Positions 11,676-20,990 of a stretch of DNA of 64,000 nt are shown piece after piece. Positions within the stretch are counted from its first letter, which is position 1. Each line of letters opens with the position of its first letter. A program made the translations under genes and the position numbers. Below the pieces are notes generated by a model. That model was not told where the DNA came from. It made no database searches and saw only the letters and a program-made list of their open reading frames with translations. Source of the stretch: Marivibrio halodurans (GTDB lineage Bacteria > Pseudomonadota > Alphaproteobacteria > UBA8366 > Aestuariispiraceae); NCBI RefSeq assembly GCF_017963645.1, contig NZ_JAGMWN010000002.1, positions 452,547 through 516,546 on the forward strand. Reading direction: 5' to 3'.

Positions 11676-13886
11676 ATGGCCGACAGCACCCTCGATCTCA
11701 AGCCGCCGATGCCGGAAGGACGCGCCGCCAAGCTTTCCAAGGCGGTCGACCGGCCCTTGTCCGAAGGCGGCCGCCGCTTCGAAATCCAGTCCGACTATTC
11801 CCCCGCCGGCGATCAGCCGAAGGCGATCCGGGAACTGGTCGCGGGCGTCAACGAGGGGGAGCGTGATCAGGTCCTGCTGGGGGTCACCGGCTCGGGCAAG
11901 ACCTTCACCATCGCGCATACGATCCAGACGGTGCAGCGTCCGGCGCTGGTGCTGGCGCCGAACAAGACGCTTGCCGCCCAGCTCTATGGCGAGATGAAGA
12001 GCTTCTTCCCGAATAACGCGGTGGAGTATTTCGTCTCCTATTACGACTACTACCAGCCCGAAGCCTATGTGCCGCGCACGGATACGTTCGTGGAGAAGGA
12101 AAGCTCGATAAACGAGCAGATCGACCGCATGCGCCACAGCGCGACCCGCGCGCTGTTCGAGCGCGAGGACGTGATCATCGTCGCCTCGGTCTCCTGCATC
12201 TACGGTATCGGCTCGCCCGAGACCTATTCCAACATGATCGTGGCGGTGAAGCTGAACCAGCGCCTGGACGTGCGCGACTTCCAGCGCGCGCTGGTGGAGC
12301 TTCAGTACAAGCGCAACGACAATAATTTCCAGCGCGGGACCTTCCGGGTGCGCGGCGATACGATCGAGGTGTTCCCGGCGCACTATGAGGATACGGCCTG
12401 GCGCTTCAGCTTCTTCGGGGACGAGGTCGACGCGATCCACGAGTTCGACCCGCTGACCGGCGAGAAGCGGGATGCGCTGGAGGAGGCGCGGATCTACGCG
12501 AACTCCCACTATGTCACGCCGAAACCGACGCTTCGTCAGGCGTCGGAAAAGATCAAGGTGGAGCTGAAGCAGCGGCTGGGCGCGTTCGAGGCGGCCGGCC
12601 GCCTGTTGGAAGCGCAGCGCATCGATCAGCGCACCACCTTCGATCTGGAGATGTTGGAGGCCACCGGCTCCTGCGCGGGGATCGAGAATTATTCGCGCTA
12701 CCTGACCGGCCGAAACCCGGGGGAACCGCCGCCGACGCTGTTCGAATACCTGCCGGACGACGCGCTGCTGGTGGTGGACGAAAGTCACGTCACCGTGCCC
12801 CAGATCGGCGGCATGTTCCGGGGCGACTATGCGCGCAAGTCGACCCTGGCGGAATATGGCTTCCGTCTGCCGTCCTGTATCGACAACCGTCCTCTCAAGT
12901 TCGAGGAATGGGACGCCATGCGTCCGCAGACGATCTATGTCTCCGCGACGCCCGGCCCGTGGGAACTGGAGCGTACCGGCGGCGTCATCGTCGAACAGGT
13001 GGTCCGCCCGACCGGGCTGATCGATCCGCTCTGCGACATCCGCCCGACGGAGCATCAGGTGGACGACCTGCTGGACGAGTGCCGCAAGCGGGTCGAGCTT
13101 GGCCAGCGGGTGCTGGTCACGACGCTGACCAAGCGCATGGCGGAGGATCTGACCGAATATATGGGAGAGGCGGGGTTGAAGGTCCGCTATCTCCATTCCG
13201 ACGTGGATACGCTGGAGCGGATCGAGATCATCCGGGATCTGCGCCTTGGCGCCTTCGATATCCTGGTCGGTATCAACCTTCTGCGCGAGGGGCTGGACAT
13301 TCCCGAATGCTCCCTCGTCGCGATCCTGGACGCGGACAAGGAGGGGTACCTGCGCTCCAAGACGTCGCTGGTCCAGACGATCGGACGGGCGGCGCGCAAT
13401 GTGGACGGCCGTGTCATCCTCTATGCCGATCGAATGACCGACAGCCTGCAATACGCGATCGACGAGACCAACCGGCGGCGCGAGAAGCAGCAGGCCTATA
13501 ACGAGGAGCACGGCATCACGCCGGAAAGCGTGCGCAAGTCGATCGGCAATATCCTTGAAAGCGTCTATGAGCGCGACCGGGTGACGGTGGCCACCGGGGA
13601 CGAGGCGCAGTCGCATCTGGTCGGCGTCGATCTGAAGCAATATATCCGCGATCTGGAAATCCGGATGCGCCAGGCGGCGGCCGATCTGGAGTTCGAGACG
13701 GCGGCGCATATGCGCGACGAGATCAAGCGCCTCGAAGCCTATGATCTGGAAATGCCGGCGCATCAGGCGCCGCTCGATCCCGATATCGCCGCCAAGCTGA
13801 TCGCGCGTAACCCGGATGCCGTGCCGAAGGGCAAGGGGGCGAAAGGCCGGAAATCCACCAAGGGCCGGAAGGCGCGGGGACGATGA
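11676..13886 (+). CDS. uvrB: UvrABC excision nuclease subunit B
   Basis: The 736-residue damage-verification helicase of nucleotide excision repair. It shows Walker A GVTGSGKT (69-76), the beta-hairpin region [12 protein letters not shown], a DESH box, helicase motif VI in the QTIGRAARN segment, and a C-terminal UVR motif that binds UvrC. The N-terminus is about 30 residues longer than in E. coli, and the C-terminus ends in a very basic tail ([17 protein letters not shown]). The start MADSTLDL was preferred over an in-frame start 57 bases upstream. The stop overlaps the next gene. Confidence 0.97.
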   Translation: MADSTLDLKPPMPEGRAAKLSKAVDRPLSEGGRRFEIQSDYSPAGDQPKAIRELVAGVNEGERDQVLLGVTGSGKTFTIAHTIQTVQRPALVLAPNKTLAAQLYGEMKSFFPNNAVEYFVSYYDYYQPEAYVPRTDTFVEKESSINEQIDRMRHSATRALFEREDVIIVASVSCIYGIGSPETYSNMIVAVKLNQRLDVRDFQRALVELQYKRNDNNFQRGTFRVRGDTIEVFPAHYEDTAWRFSFFGDEVDAIHEFDPLTGEKRDALEEARIYANSHYVTPKPTLRQASEKIKVELKQRLGAFEAAGRLLEAQRIDQRTTFDLEMLEATGSCAGIENYSRYLTGRNPGEPPPTLFEYLPDDALLVVDESHVTVPQIGGMFRGDYARKSTLAEYGFRLPSCIDNRPLKFEEWDAMRPQTIYVSATPGPWELERTGGVIVEQVVRPTGLIDPLCDIRPTEHQVDDLLDECRKRVELGQRVLVTTLTKRMAEDLTEYMGEAGLKVRYLHSDVDTLERIEIIRDLRLGAFDILVGINLLREGLDIPECSLVAILDADKEGYLRSKTSLVQTIGRAARNVDGRVILYADRMTDSLQYAIDETNRRREKQQAYNEEHGITPESVRKSIGNILESVYERDRVTVATGDEAQSHLVGVDLKQYIRDLEIRMRQAAADLEFETAAHMRDEIKRLEAYDLEMPAHQAPLDPDIAAKLIARNPDAVPKGKGAKGRKSTKGRKARGR

Positions 13887-14668
13887 CCGACGATGTCGAT
13901 CCCGCGATTCCCCGCACCGCGCTGGTGACGGGGGGGGCGAAGCGTATCGGGCGGGCCGTGTGCGACGGATTGGCAGCCGATGGCTGGCGGGTCGCGCTGC
14001 ATTACCACGGCTCCTCCGAGGAGGCGGACGAAGCCTGCGCGGAAATCGCAGCGGCCAGCGGTCGGACGGTGGTGCCGGTGCGTGCCGATCTTGCCGATCC
14101 GGCGGAGACGCGCGCCTTGATCGGTGCGGCGGTCGCGGCGGTGGGGCCGCTCGGTCTGCTGGTCAACAGCGCCGCGATCTTCGAGGGGCCTGACTGGCGC
14201 GAGACGACGGAGGGGGAGATCGACCGCCATATGGCGATCAATTTCCGCGCGCCCCTCGTGCTGATGCAGGAGTTCGCGCGCGCGCTGCCGAAGGACGCGG
14301 GGGGAACGGTCGTCAATATCATCGACCAGCGCGTCTGGAACCTGACCCCTTATTTCCCGGCCTATACCGCCTCAAAGACGGCCCTGTGGACGGCGACGCG
14401 GCAGATGGCATTGGCGTTGGCGCCGCGAATCCGGGTCAATGCGGTCGGCCCGGGCCCCACGCTGCAGGGGCCACGGCAGAGCCCCGCCGATTTCGAGGCG
14501 CAGTGGCGTGGCGTTCCTCTCGCCCGGCGCACGCGGGCGTCGGAAATCGCCGAGGCGGTCCTATTCCTGGCGCGTGCGCGCGCCGTCACGGGGCAGATGT
14601 TGGCGCTCGACGGGGGGGAGCATCTGGGCTGGCGTCAGGACAGTGACGGGACGGCGCCGGTGGAGTGA
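13883..14668 (+). CDS. Short-chain dehydrogenase/reductase (pteridine-reductase-like)
   Basis: This 261-residue Rossmann enzyme has the nucleotide motif TGGAKRIGR (near residue 17), the NSAA segment, and the YxxxK catalytic pair in [15 protein letters not shown] and the loop sequence are typical of the FolM/pteridine reductase branch, which reduces dihydromonapterin or dihydrofolate, but the exact substrate is not certain. It overlaps the uvrB stop by four bases and so is translationally coupled, although a functional link with DNA repair is not obvious. Confidence 0.8.
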   Translation: MTDDVDPAIPRTALVTGGAKRIGRAVCDGLAADGWRVALHYHGSSEEADEACAEIAAASGRTVVPVRADLADPAETRALIGAAVAAVGPLGLLVNSAAIFEGPDWRETTEGEIDRHMAINFRAPLVLMQEFARALPKDAGGTVVNIIDQRVWNLTPYFPAYTASKTALWTATRQMALALAPRIRVNAVGPGPTLQGPRQSPADFEAQWRGVPLARRTRASEIAEAVLFLARARAVTGQMLALDGGEHLGWRQDSDGTAPVE

Positions 14669-14773
14669 ATCGGGTCTCCGTTGAAACACGGGTTTAATCT
14701 CGAATCGTGGGAATGGAGCATAAAAGACTGTTCCGGCAGGAGATTCTCTCTCACATGGCGGGAGGGCAAAAAG

Positions 14774-14984
14774 TTTTGCACAAGACGGATTTACTATAGT
14801 TTCGGTTCACGAAATAATGTCCAGAGCTATGCGAATGCAATATGTTAAGAAAAGGTTACCAGTAATATTGAGTGAAAACAAACAGTTAGAGCGTATTGCC
14901 CAAAAAGTCGGCAAACTGGTGGAAACCCCTAGGATTCTGGGGCTGCTGCTTTCGAGCCCCAGGTTGTGCACAGGCTTATCCACA
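14774..14984. promoter_or_regulatory. AT-rich segment with DnaA-box cluster
   Basis: The 393-base gap before uvrC is strikingly AT-rich (about 14785-14910) for this genome. It has a perfect DnaA box TTATCCACA (14976-14984), a near-box TTGTGCACA four bases before it (14964-14972), and TTTTGCACA (14774-14782). An inverted repeat TGGGGCT/AGCCCCA lies near 14938-14961. Possible roles are a DnaA-controlled uvrC promoter or a replication-origin element. No gene was found in the gap. Confidence 0.5.
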
Positions 14985-15061
14985 GGAATCGTGGATATCT
15001 GGAAGAACGGCGCCGAGGGCGGCGAACAGGCCGCGTCGAATGGGTTAGGGACCGCAGAGGC

Positions 15062-17029
15062 ATGACGAGCGGCAAGGCCGACAGAGACCGGGAAGCCGGC
15101 CCGTCCAATATGGGCCGAAGCGCCTCCGGCGCGCCGGAGGCGGCGGGGTTGTCGCGCCTGGAGGCCGGCGCGGCGGTGATCCGGGGCTATCTCGACCGGC
15201 TCGGTACCGGCCCCGGCGTCTATCGCATGCTGAATGCCAAGGAGGAGCCGCTCTATGTCGGTAAGGCCTCCAGCCTGAGGAAACGGGTGGCGACCTATGC
15301 CCGGCCGGAGCGCCTGCCGATCCGTCTCCAGCGCATGGTGGCCGAGACCGCCACGATGGAGTTCGTGACGACGGGCAGCGAGGTCGAGGCGCTGCTGCTT
15401 GAGAACAACCTGATCAAACGTCTCGCGCCGCGCTACAATGTGCTGCTGCGCGACGACAAGACCTTCCCCGATATCTGGATCCGCACCGACCACGACTATC
15501 CGCAGATCCTGAAGCATCGTGGCGCCCGCCGGGAGGGAGGGGAGTATTTCGGGCCCTTCGCCTCCGCCGGCGCGGTCAATCGCACGATCAACATGTTGCA
15601 ACGCGCCTTTCTGTTGCGGAACTGCTCGGATTCGGTGTTCGAGAATCGCAGCCGCCCCTGCCTGCAATATCAGATCAAGCGATGCTCCGCCCCTTGCGTC
15701 GGGCGCATCGACCGCGAGACCTATGCTCGCGACGTGGCGCAGGCCAAGGCGTTCCTATCCGGTCGTGGGAAGGAGATTCACGACGATCTGGTGACGGAGA
15801 TGCAGGCGGCCTCAGAGGCATTGGAATTCGAGCGCGCCGCGATGCTGCGCGACCGGATTCGCGCGATCGCCCATGTCCACGCCCAGCAGGACATCAATAT
15901 CGAGGGGATCGCGGATGCCGACGTGGTGGCGCTTGAGAGCCAGGGCGGCCAAACCTGCATCCAGGCCTTCTTTTACCGCGGTGGGCGGAACAATGGGAAC
16001 CGCGCCTATTTCCCAAGTCACGACAGTAAGATGGAGCGGGGCGAGTTGATCGCCGCCTTCCTCGGCCAGTTCTATGAAAATCGGCCTCCGCCGAAGCTGG
16101 TGTTGCTCAGCCACGAGCCGGCCGAGCGTGCCCTGATCGAGGAGGCGCTGGCGCTTAAGGCCGGGCGCAAGGTGGAGATCGCGGTGCCGGTGCGCGGCGC
16201 GAGGCGCAAGGCGGTGGATCATGCGACCACCAATGCGCGCGAGGCCCTGGAGCGCCGCCTGGCCGAGAGCGCCAGCCAGCGCAAGCTGCTCGACGGGTTG
16301 GCGGAACTTGCCGGGCTGGGCGCCGGGATCGAGCGGGTGGAGGTCTATGACAACAGCCATACCGGCGGGACCAAGCCGGTAGGGGGCATGATCGTCGCGG
16401 GCGTCGACGGGTTCCAGAAGAAGGAATATCGCAAGTTCAATATCCGCTCCGGCACCGCGCCGTCCGACGCGGAAGGGAACCTGGACGCGGACGACTACGC
16501 CATGATGCGCGAGGTGTTCGAGCGGCGTTTCGGGCGCGCGCTGAAGGAGGACCCGGAGCGGGAGAGCACGAACTGGCCCGACCTCGTCCTGGTCGACGGT
16601 GGGAAGGGCCAGCTTTCCAGCGTGCTTTCCGTGCTGGAGGAACTGGGCCTGGAGGCCGAGGTGCCGGTGATGGCCGTGGCCAAGGGGCCGGAGCGCGAGG
16701 CCGGCCGGGAGCGGATCATCCTGCCCGGCGCGACCGAACCCATCATGCTGCCGCCGCGCGATCCGGTGCTCTATTTCATCCAGCGGCTGCGCGACGAGGC
16801 GCACCGCTTCGCCATCGGCTCCCACCGCGTGCGCCGGGCGAAGGGGGCGACCGCCTCCCCCCTCGACGACGTGGCGGGCATCGGGGCGAAGCGCAAGAAG
16901 GCGCTGCTGCTCCATTTCGGCTCCGCCAAGGCGGTTGCCCGCGCCGGGGTCACCGATATCGCGCGGGTGGAGGGCATTTCGGAGACGGTCGCCCGCAAGA
17001 TCTACGATCATTTTCACCCGGAGGGGTGA
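15062..17029 (+). CDS. uvrC: UvrABC excision nuclease subunit C
   Basis: This 655-residue dual endonuclease makes both incisions in nucleotide excision repair. It has an N-terminal GIY-YIG domain (GPGVYRML, then LYVGKASSLRKRV), a cysteine cluster (CLQYQIKRCSAPC), a UVR motif (about 240-275) that contacts UvrB, the RNase H-like C-terminal nuclease (EVYDNSHTGG, LVLVDGGKGQL) and tandem helix-hairpin-helix motifs at the end (VAGIGAKRKKALL). The start MTSGKAD was chosen because upstream codons fall in the non-coding DnaA-box region; an ATG 16 codons further in is possible. Confidence 0.96.
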   Translation: MTSGKADRDREAGPSNMGRSASGAPEAAGLSRLEAGAAVIRGYLDRLGTGPGVYRMLNAKEEPLYVGKASSLRKRVATYARPERLPIRLQRMVAETATMEFVTTGSEVEALLLENNLIKRLAPRYNVLLRDDKTFPDIWIRTDHDYPQILKHRGARREGGEYFGPFASAGAVNRTINMLQRAFLLRNCSDSVFENRSRPCLQYQIKRCSAPCVGRIDRETYARDVAQAKAFLSGRGKEIHDDLVTEMQAASEALEFERAAMLRDRIRAIAHVHAQQDINIEGIADADVVALESQGGQTCIQAFFYRGGRNNGNRAYFPSHDSKMERGELIAAFLGQFYENRPPPKLVLLSHEPAERALIEEALALKAGRKVEIAVPVRGARRKAVDHATTNAREALERRLAESASQRKLLDGLAELAGLGAGIERVEVYDNSHTGGTKPVGGMIVAGVDGFQKKEYRKFNIRSGTAPSDAEGNLDADDYAMMREVFERRFGRALKEDPERESTNWPDLVLVDGGKGQLSSVLSVLEELGLEAEVPVMAVAKGPEREAGRERIILPGATEPIMLPPRDPVLYFIQRLRDEAHRFAIGSHRVRRAKGATASPLDDVAGIGAKRKKALLLHFGSAKAVARAGVTDIARVEGISETVARKIYDHFHPEG

Positions 17030-17173
17030 AAGAGGACCCTCCGCCTTCCCACCTATATCTTTCGACCAGCCCCGCCGACGACCACCGATTGCACGCGCGG
17101 CGCGGCACTTGTACTAATCTCCGGCGTCATTCGGATCGCCAGACCGCCAGACCGGGAGGGTTCCCGCCCCGCC

Positions 17174-17734
17174 ATGCTGTTCAATCTTCCCAATCTGCTG
17201 ACCCTGTTTCGGATCGCGGTGATCGTGCCGATCGTGGCCTTGTTCTTCTTCTTCGAGGCGGATTGGGCGCGCTGGACAGCCTTCGGGCTCTATGCGCTGG
17301 CCTGCATCACCGATTTCTTCGATGGCTATGTCGCGCGCCAGATGAACCTGGTCTCGCCGCTCGGCCGGTTCCTCGATCCGATCGCGGACAAGTTGCTGAT
17401 CGCCGCGATTATCCTGCTCTTGGTGGCGGTCGGCGGGCTTTCGGGGGCGATCGTCGTGCCGGGGCTGATCATCCTGTTGCGGGAAATTACCGTGTCCGGT
17501 TTGCGGGAATTCCTGGCCGGGGTTCGGGTCGGCGTGCCGGTTTCCAATCTCGCCAAATGGAAGACGACGATCCAGATGCTGGCCTTCGGTTTCCTGCTGG
17601 TCGGGCCGGCCTCGCCCGCGATCATCCCCTCGCAGTTGATCGGGGAGGTTCTGGTATGGCTCGCGGCGGCGCTGACGCTGGTGACCGCCGTCGATTACCT
17701 GCGCGCGGGCCTGCGGCATATGACGGAGGAATAA
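17174..17734 (+). CDS. pgsA: CDP-diacylglycerol-glycerol-3-phosphate 3-phosphatidyltransferase
   Basis: The 186-residue integral membrane enzyme makes phosphatidylglycerol phosphate, the committed step to phosphatidylglycerol and cardiolipin. The CDP-alcohol phosphatidyltransferase motif is complete: the DG-AR pair in DFFDGYVARQ is followed by the G-D-D residues in LGRFLDPIADKLL. Four to six hydrophobic helices surround it. The uvrC-pgsA order is common in proteobacteria. The last codons hold the Shine-Dalgarno sequence GGAGGA for the following mobB gene. Confidence 0.95.
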   Translation: MLFNLPNLLTLFRIAVIVPIVALFFFFEADWARWTAFGLYALACITDFFDGYVARQMNLVSPLGRFLDPIADKLLIAAIILLLVAVGGLSGAIVVPGLIILLREITVSGLREFLAGVRVGVPVSNLAKWKTTIQMLAFGFLLVGPASPAIIPSQLIGEVLVWLAAALTLVTAVDYLRAGLRHMTEE

Positions 17735-17737
17735 GTC

Positions 17738-18232
17738 GTGAAGGCCCTCGGTATCGCCGGCTTCAGCGGCAGCGGCAAGACGACGCTGACGGTCAAGCTG
17801 ATCCCGGCCTTGACCGCGCGTGGCCTCAGTGTTTCCACCATCAAGCACGCCCACCACGCCTTCGATGTCGATACGCCCGGCAAGGATTCCTACGAGCATC
17901 GCCATGCCGGCGCGCGGGAGGTGCTGGTCGGTTCCGCCCAGCGTTGGGCCCTGATGCACGAGCATCGCGGGGATGCGGAGCCGGGCCTCGACGACCTTCT
18001 GGCGAAGCTCGATCCCGTCGATCTGGTTCTGGTGGAGGGTTGGAAGCACGGCGCCCACCCGAAGATCGAGGTTCACAGGCCGAGCGTGGGAAAACCCCTG
18101 ATCGCGCGCGAGGACCCGCATGTCATGGCCGTCATCAGCGACGAGGCGATCGATGGCTTGACCGTTCCTCTGCTTCCGCTGGACGATGTGCCGACGGTGA
18201 GCGCCTTCATCGCCGAGTGGCTCCGTCGCTAA
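17738..18232 (+). CDS. mobB: Molybdopterin-guanine dinucleotide biosynthesis GTPase MobB
   Basis: The 164-residue P-loop GTPase assists attachment of GMP to molybdopterin to form the MGD cofactor. Walker A is GFSGSGKTTL (about 8-17), followed by the characteristic STIKHAHHAFDVDTPGKDS and LVEGWKH segments. It starts with GTG at 17738, supported by GGAGGA (17725-17730) seven bases upstream and inside the end of pgsA. It begins a cofactor run with moeA, moaD and moaE. Confidence 0.93.
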   Translation: MKALGIAGFSGSGKTTLTVKLIPALTARGLSVSTIKHAHHAFDVDTPGKDSYEHRHAGAREVLVGSAQRWALMHEHRGDAEPGLDDLLAKLDPVDLVLVEGWKHGAHPKIEVHRPSVGKPLIAREDPHVMAVISDEAIDGLTVPLLPLDDVPTVSAFIAEWLRR

Positions 18233-18281
18233 AGACGGGTTTTATCGGGAGTTATCTCGGACAGGTTCGCACGGGACGGCA

Positions 18282-19628
18282 ATGGCACGATTGACCGACG
18301 ATTGCTTCGCTTTCGACGGGCCGCCGGTCACGGTGGAGGAGGCGCGTGCCCGTCTGTTGGCGCGGATCGGGCCGGTCGCGGGGGAGGAGACGGTGCCGCT
18401 CGACCGCGCGGCCGGGCGCGTGCTGGCGGCGGACGTGACGGCGCGGGTCGACGTGCCGCCCTATGACAACGCGGCGGTCGACGGCTTCGCGCTTCATGCC
18501 GACGACCTTCCCGTCGGGGGGGAGGTGGCGCTGCCCGTGACCGGGCGGGTCGCCGCCGGTCATCCCCTGGGGCGGCCCCAGCGGCGAGGGGAGGCGGTGC
18601 GCATCTTCACCGGCGCGCCCATCCCTCATGGGGAGGACGAAAGTGCCGCCGTCCCCGATACCGTGATGATGGTTGAGGACGCGCGCGTGGAAACCGGCAT
18701 CGATGGGGTGGAGCGCGTCACCCTGCCCGCCGGTCTGGCGCGCGGTGCCAATCTCCGCCGGGCGGGGGAGGATGTGGCGGCCGGATCGATCGCGCTTCGG
18801 GAAGGGGTTCGACTTTCCCCGCCGGAGGTTGGGCTCCTCGCGGCACTCGGCTTGGATCGTGTGCCGGTGCGTCGCCCGCTTCGGGTCGCGCTCTTCTCCA
18901 CGGGCGACGAGGTGGCGGTACCCGGCGGTCCGCTCGCGCCGGGCAAGCTCTATGATTCGAACCGCTATATGATCGGCTCCGCGTTGCGCGGGTTGGGGTT
19001 CGACGTGCGCGATCTCGGCATCCTGCCGGACCGGCGCGCGGCGATCGAGGGCACCATGACGGCCGCCGCGCGGGAGGCGGATGCGATCCTTTCCACGGGC
19101 GGTATGTCGATGGGGGAGGAGGATCATGTCCGCGCGGCGATCGAGGCGCTGGGGCGGCTTTCCTTCTGGCGTATCGCGATCAAGCCGGGGCGCCCCGTCG
19201 GCATGGGGATGCTGCCCGACGGGAGCGGCGGGCACACGCCCTTCGTCGGCCTGCCGGGCAATCCGGTGGCGGCGCTGACCACCTTCGTCCTTCTGGCGCG
19301 CCCGATGCTGCGCGCGCTGCAGGGAGAGCGGGTGACGGAACCGCGATGCTTTCCCGTGACCCTCGGTTTCGCGTACAAGAAGAAGGCGGGGCGGCGCGAA
19401 TATCTGCGCGTCGCGTTGGAGACGCCGTCCACCGCCGGATCGTTGGAAGGGGCGCCCACCGCCTCGGCCATGGCCCTGCCGGTCGCGCGGCGGCACGGCA
19501 AGGGAGGTTCCGCCATGCTGTCCTCCCTCGTCGGGGCGGACGGTTTCGTGGACGTGGCGGAGGATCGCACCCATCTGGAGGAGGGTGAGACGGTGGCCTT
19601 CCTGCCATTCAGCGAGGTGTTGCGATGA
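18282..19628 (+). CDS. moeA: Molybdopterin molybdotransferase MoeA
   Basis: The 448-residue enzyme inserts molybdate into adenylylated molybdopterin. It has the MoeA N-terminal domain with DVPPYDNAAVDGFAL, the MoCF-binding domain with STGDEV and STGGMSMGEEDHV, and PVGMGM/GLPGNPVA near residues 305-330 with the C-terminal barrel after that. It lies 49 bases after mobB and overlaps moaD by four bases (ATGA). Confidence 0.95.
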   Translation: MARLTDDCFAFDGPPVTVEEARARLLARIGPVAGEETVPLDRAAGRVLAADVTARVDVPPYDNAAVDGFALHADDLPVGGEVALPVTGRVAAGHPLGRPQRRGEAVRIFTGAPIPHGEDESAAVPDTVMMVEDARVETGIDGVERVTLPAGLARGANLRRAGEDVAAGSIALREGVRLSPPEVGLLAALGLDRVPVRRPLRVALFSTGDEVAVPGGPLAPGKLYDSNRYMIGSALRGLGFDVRDLGILPDRRAAIEGTMTAAAREADAILSTGGMSMGEEDHVRAAIEALGRLSFWRIAIKPGRPVGMGMLPDGSGGHTPFVGLPGNPVAALTTFVLLARPMLRALQGERVTEPRCFPVTLGFAYKKKAGRREYLRVALETPSTAGSLEGAPTASAMALPVARRHGKGGSAMLSSLVGADGFVDVAEDRTHLEEGETVAFLPFSEVLR

Positions 19629-19876
19629 AACTGCTCTATTTCGCCTGGTTGCGCCAGAAGATCGGCGTCGGGGAGGAAACGATCGACCTCCCCGCCGATA
19701 TCGCCGATGCGCGCGGCCTCGTCACCTGGCTCAAGGGCCGGGGCGAGGGGTACGAGATCGCCTTCCGCGACCTCGACGCCATCAAGCTCGCGGTCAATCA
19801 GGACTATGCCGATCTCGACGCGCCGGTGAAGGCGGGCGACGAGGTGGCCTTCTTCCCGCCGGTCACGGGGGGCTGA
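19625..19876 (+). CDS. moaD: Molybdopterin synthase sulfur carrier subunit MoaD
   Basis: This 83-residue ubiquitin-like protein ends in the obligatory Gly-Gly (82-83), which is thiocarboxylated and donates sulfur to MoaE. It opens with MKLLYFAWLRQKIG, a typical MoaD start, and ends EVAFFPPVTGG. The start overlaps the moeA stop; the moaE start follows four bases after the stop. Confidence 0.95.
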   Translation: MKLLYFAWLRQKIGVGEETIDLPADIADARGLVTWLKGRGEGYEIAFRDLDAIKLAVNQDYADLDAPVKAGDEVAFFPPVTGG

Positions 19877-19880
19877 GCCC

Positions 19881-20366
19881 TTGGCAATCCGGGTGCAGCG
19901 GGAGGATTTCGACGTCGGCGCCGAACTGGCGGCGTTGGGCGCGGGCAATCACCGGATCGGGGGGATATGTTCCTTCGTCGGGCTGGTGCGCGACATGAAC
20001 GAGGGCGCGGGCGCGTCGGAGGGGGTCAGCGCCATGACCCTCGAACATTATCCCGGCATGACGGAGAAGCAGTTGGCGGCGATCGACGCGGAGGCGCATC
20101 GGCGCTGGCCGCTGGAGGCGTCGCTGGTCGTCCATCGTCATGGACGGCTGGAGCCGGGCGACCGGATCGTCCTGGTCGCGACCGCCAGCCCGCACCGCGA
20201 GGCCGCCTTCGAGGCGTGTCATTTCCTGATCGACTGGCTGAAGACCAAGGCGCCCTTCTGGAAGGTTGAGGAGAGCGCGGAGGGTGCCGCCCGTTGGGTC
20301 GAGGCGCGGGAAAGCGACGATGCCGCTGCGGCCCGTTGGGCGGCGGTGGACGGAAAGGAAGGATGA
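19881..20366 (+). CDS. moaE: Molybdopterin synthase catalytic subunit MoaE
   Basis: The 161-residue subunit converts cyclic pyranopterin monophosphate to molybdopterin together with MoaD. The signature lysines lie in LKTKAPFWKVE (Lys121, Lys123, Lys128), and family segments GAICSF-like GGICSFVGLVRD and LEHYPGM are present. The apparent start is TTG at 19881. No better ATG exists without losing the conserved N-terminal strand. It is tightly packed after moaD. Confidence 0.94.
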   Translation: MAIRVQREDFDVGAELAALGAGNHRIGGICSFVGLVRDMNEGAGASEGVSAMTLEHYPGMTEKQLAAIDAEAHRRWPLEASLVVHRHGRLEPGDRIVLVATASPHREAAFEACHFLIDWLKTKAPFWKVEESAEGAARWVEARESDDAAAARWAAVDGKEG

Positions 20367-20369
20367 CCC

Positions 20370-20858
20370 ATGCACCTGGAAGGGTCCTGCCATTGTCGCG
20401 CGGTCACCTTCGCGCTGGAAGCGCCGCACCCGGTGCCTTTCGCGCGCTGCTATTGCGAGATTTGCCGCAAGACGGCCGGGGCCGGCGGCTTCGCCATCAA
20501 TATCGGCGGCGTCGCGGACAGCCTGCAGGTGTCGGGGGAGGAGAACATCACCCGCTATCGCGCGGTCCTGCGTGACGACACCGGGGCCGTCACCGGCGAA
20601 AGCCCGATGGCGCGCAGCTTCTGCAAGCGGTGTGGTTCTCAACTCTGGGGCTGGGACCCGCGCTGGCCGGACCTGATCCACCCCCATGCCTCGGCCATCG
20701 ATACGCCGCTTCCCACCCCGCCGGAGCATGTGCATCTGATGCTGGGATCGAAGGCCCCTTGGGCGGAACCGGCGGTGGCCCCGAAGGACAAGAGTTTCGA
20801 GGGCTATCCCGACGAGTCGCTGGCGGCCTGGCACGAGCGGTTGGGGTTGGAGGGGTAA
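20370..20858 (+). CDS. GFA-family zinc protein (Mss4-like fold)
   Basis: A 162-residue protein of the glutathione-dependent formaldehyde-activating (GFA/CENP-V) family. Zinc ligands are visible as Cys7/Cys9 (CHC), Cys27/Cys29/Cys32 (CYCEIC) and Cys85/Cys88 (CKRC). Members bind glutathione adducts or are simply uncharacterised, so a specific reaction cannot be claimed. It begins four bases after moaE and is the last gene before a bidirectional terminator, so it probably rides on the cofactor operon transcript. Confidence 0.85.
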   Translation: MHLEGSCHCRAVTFALEAPHPVPFARCYCEICRKTAGAGGFAINIGGVADSLQVSGEENITRYRAVLRDDTGAVTGESPMARSFCKRCGSQLWGWDPRWPDLIHPHASAIDTPLPTPPEHVHLMLGSKAPWAEPAVAPKDKSFEGYPDESLAAWHERLGLEG

Positions 20859-20931
20859 GTAAGGCACGCCCTCCCTTCCGGTTCCGATTTATATGAAGGC
20901 CGTGCAAGTGATATGGCCGTGCAAGGAAAAA

Positions 20932-20956
20932 CCCCGGCGCCATGCGGGCGCCGGGG
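20932..20956. terminator. Bidirectional rho-independent terminator
   Basis: A perfect 10-bp stem CCCCGGCGCC/GGCGCCGGGG with a 5-base loop is preceded by five A residues and followed by CTTTT. It sits between the convergent GFA gene and pntB and can stop transcription from both sides. A short direct repeat GGCCGTGCAAG lies just upstream (near 20899-20925). Confidence 0.92.
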
Positions 20957-20990
20957 CTTTTGATCAGGGTCCGCCGTTCGGGAAGGTCCC

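Noticed and set aside
11526..13763. 745-residue open frame antisense to uvrB
   Set aside because: uvrB is unambiguous; the antisense frame has no domain and arginine/aspartate-rich composition.
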